DNA from: Nemopilema nomurai
Lineage: Eukaryota; Cnidaria; Scyphozoa; Rhizostomeae; Rhizostomatidae
Assembly: GCA_003864495.1 (NCBI GenBank)
Contig: ML133453.1
Coordinates: forward strand, 310,001-374,000
DNA: 64,000 nt
Reading direction: 5' to 3'
Shown: piece after piece, positions 61,504 through 64,000 of the stretch
Layout of the letters: each line of letters opens with the position of its first letter
Position numbering within the stretch: the stretch's first letter is position 1
Program-made: the position numbers and the translations under genes
The notes under the pieces: model-generated
Databases searched by the model: none
What the model saw: the letters and a program-made list of their open reading frames with translations, nothing else
What the model was told of the DNA's origin: nothing

Positions 61504-64000
61504 AAGTTCTACTTTCATGAAACTCCAAGGCCACTAAAATGTATATACGTAGAAGCTCTTTGAGGTAGAAAAAAACTTGGTAGTGCTTGCTCTAATGGTA
61601 GCCATGACATTTTTAGTTTTTCATTATTGTAATAAGCAGAATGTTTTAGTGTAATTTGTTAGTGCAGATATATAAACGAATTGGATGTGTTATTGTCCCT
61701 ATGCTTTTGCGAGACACTCAGCTGTTGATATGGCACAAGTTTTAGATCAACTGTGGCACAAGTCCTTTCCTTACAATCCCTACTTGCTGCCAAGCTTTGT
61801 GGTATTTTTAATGGCACTTGAGGCAAAACAGCAATAAAACCAGACGCGAGTATCGAATGTGTACGCTTTTTAAAACTCAACAGCAAAACTACAGCAATGA
61901 ACTATATTATATAACCGTCATAACTTTAATAAAATTTACCGGGGGTAAATCAGGGGGTGCCTAGAGCCCTCAACAACCATCGTACATTTATGTGCTTTTT
62001 CTCACTGTCATGTCATGACTGCCACCAAATCAGGCTGCATTTATCATTGTTCTCATAGGTACCATACTCATTTAGCTTATTTCTCAGGATCTTGCCGTTC
62101 CTTACAAAGGCCTCCATGAACGTCATTCTGACAGGTCAAGCCGTGTTACTTGTTTGCCAAAAAGTATAAGGAGGTTTAACTGTACAGCTAATAAGTGCAT
62201 TTTAAACAGTTACTCGCGATTTTTCGGCGGCGAAACGTTAGCAAGGAGTCATATCTGGTCTCTATGCAAAGAAGAGCCCATATTGCCACGGCCTCAGTTT
62301 CATGTTTTTCTAGCAACCAGCTCCTCCTATCCCTCAAGATGGTACTACTTATGAGAAGTGGTATCACATCAAGTTCTTTAGACATGTTTATACTGATTTA
62401 ATGTAAATATGTATTAGGCATTATGTTAGTATGTTAAATAAGATTTTTTATGTAGTTTGGGTATTATGCGAACATTTTGATACTATGTTTAACTGTGTAT
62501 ACGTAACTCAAAACCATTTTTATCGAAAACGTAAGACATCTTGAACTTGTAGTTAAAATTTTATTAGATTTTGTTTCCCAACATTTGAAGTTCAATAATA
62601 TAAATATGCCATTGCAATCTTGAACTTGCTCCGCATGTTTTCTAGGTTGGTTTCTCGAACCAAAATTAAATTTTTCATATCCACTCAAGTCCATGTTCAT
62701 GAGATAGGTGGCTCACCCTTTTAAACTGTGGGATGATATTAACCATAGTGATCGAATCCCCCACCCGAATAGCTATCCCACTGAAATGTCTGCTGTAAAG
62801 GAGCACTTCTTCATTGCAGCTAATGTTTGTAAAGTAATGTAGTAGAGGCAGTAGTTGCTTATAGCATTTCTTACTTTTGCGTATCTGGGTGGCACAAAGT
62901 GTTCATACTTATTTGTAACAAGGCCTAGAAAGCACATATCCTCTCGTATATTTGCACACGATAATGCACAAATGAAGTAATGCTGTATTTTGTAAAGCAA
63001 TTATGGAACAGACTGTCTCACACGGCCACTTTATTTAAAGATTCATGATACCAAATAAATTGTTACTACTGCCTTTTTTCTTGACTGGTCATATCAACCG
63101 AAAGAGCAAATGCTTGTGTTATCGACTCATTTAAGTCCTTTGGGAATTTCCCATGCGGATCATATTTTTGCCTAGATGTAAGTGCATTATGCAGAATGTA
63201 GTTATATTATTTATGTTCAAGACCTTGCCACGTGTCAAAGGGTTTGCTCGCCGAAAATAGAAGCTGACAGTAATGTGTGCATGTTAGAAAATGCATGCAT
63301 GCCTTTGCGGCCCTGTCAAAACTTAACCGCAATCCTATTGCCAATTATACTACTTAATAGGTCACTGGGAGCCGAGCAACTGCCGAATTTCTACAAGCGT
63401 AAATTTTTCAGTTGCGATGTCTCCAGCACCTACGCAGGGGAAATGCCTGAATTACTCCGCAAGGACAACACCAAAACAGTACTTATCAGATAACTTTGTG
63501 AGATTGGAATCGTCTTTATCAGCTTTTGAGCATCCCTAACGTTGGCACACCCCGTAGGACGAAGAAGTGCTTTGAGTATGGGAAAATGTTTCCGCCATTT
63601 TTTGCTACCGTGATATTATCTTTGAAGTGGCGATAATGCTTTTAATGTGTTTTGAATAATTTGAAAAAAATTAAGCACATTGCTTAGAAAGCCATTGAAT
63701 ACCATGGTTACATAATCCGAATTAAATTTATTTTTTGTAGTTTAAAGGATGACAAAATGTAATTGCAAAGAGGCGTTAGGCAAAGGCGGAAAATTACTTG
63801 GATACGTTTTGATGACATTTTACTACAGAGAATCGATTCAGTAATTCGATATATCATTTCATTGATGAATTCATTCTGAAGGCTTAATTCTACAGCCAAC
63901 GGTTGTTAATTCTTTCATTCTTTAAGCGGATAGTCTTTCTTCATGTCATCTTAAGCGTGACAATACAAGACGCTCCATGTTTAGCAACCAATATAAATTT
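61504..64000. other. DAPP1 3' flank; nothing else recognised
   Basis: AT-rich sequence after DAPP1 with only short open frames lacking starts, splice sites or homology. The region 62700-62770 ends in a tRNA-like gatcgaatccccc but does not fold as a tRNA. No repeat or RNA gene is supported. Confidence 0.5.
61833..61838 (+). terminator. Candidate poly(A) signal of DAPP1
   Basis: AATAAA 330 bases after the DAPP1 stop; a second lies at 61928-61933. Either is a plausible transcript end. Confidence 0.5.

Noticed and set aside
62700..62770. Possible tRNA (gatcgaatccccc end)
   Set aside because: No matching acceptor, D or anticodon stems could be formed.

Overview
This is a eukaryotic, intron-rich, AT-rich genomic window. 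Three protein-coding genes lie in a row on the plus strand: a supervillin homolog (coding exons traced from 9291 to 32609), a YLPM1/ZAP3 homolog (35435 to 48927) and a DAPP1/Bam32 homolog (57096 to 61503). All three families belong to animals. GT-AG introns with conserved phase, short coding exons, AT-rich introns and a MULE-like transposase relic of a type I associate with anthozoan genomes suggest a cnidarian, probably a coral or anemone. That assignment is an inference; no species marker was seen.

Layout. 1-9290 has no convincing gene. It holds a perfect 24-bp hairpin (1116-1187) and one candidate first coding exon for supervillin (4697-4724). Supervillin then runs as a charged, disordered N-terminal half (two exons, one of 3.4 kb containing a frame break near 10945-11036), followed by about 20 short exons for the gelsolin/villin-like repeats and a C-terminal villin headpiece after a 5.7-kb intron. 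32610-35434 is its 3' flank and the YLPM1 upstream region, with a candidate uORF.

YLPM1 was rebuilt in 16 exons that add up to exactly 1939 codons (1938 residues plus stop). It has a proline-rich start, a coiled coil, a Gln/Asn/Pro-rich region, an unexpected pair of Nab2/ZC3H14-like CCCH zinc fingers, an RS domain, a P-loop kinase-like domain and a C-terminal RVRW motif. One intron appears to be GC-AG. A tRNA-Ala(AGC) gene sits antisense in a late intron.

Between YLPM1 and DAPP1 (48928-57095) lie a CpG-richer, promoter-like patch (about 49850-50490), a 19-bp tandem repeat (52232-52359) and a frameshifted, spliced pseudogene of a MULE-type transposase family (about 55034-56335). DAPP1 was rebuilt in 10 exons (319 residues) with an SH2 domain followed by a PH domain. 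61504-64000 is its 3' flank and otherwise featureless.

The three genes do not form a known pathway: supervillin is a membrane-cytoskeleton organiser, YLPM1 a nuclear RNP/PP1-associated protein and DAPP1 a phosphotyrosine/phosphoinositide adaptor. Exon limits were read by eye from splice sites and phase, not from transcripts.
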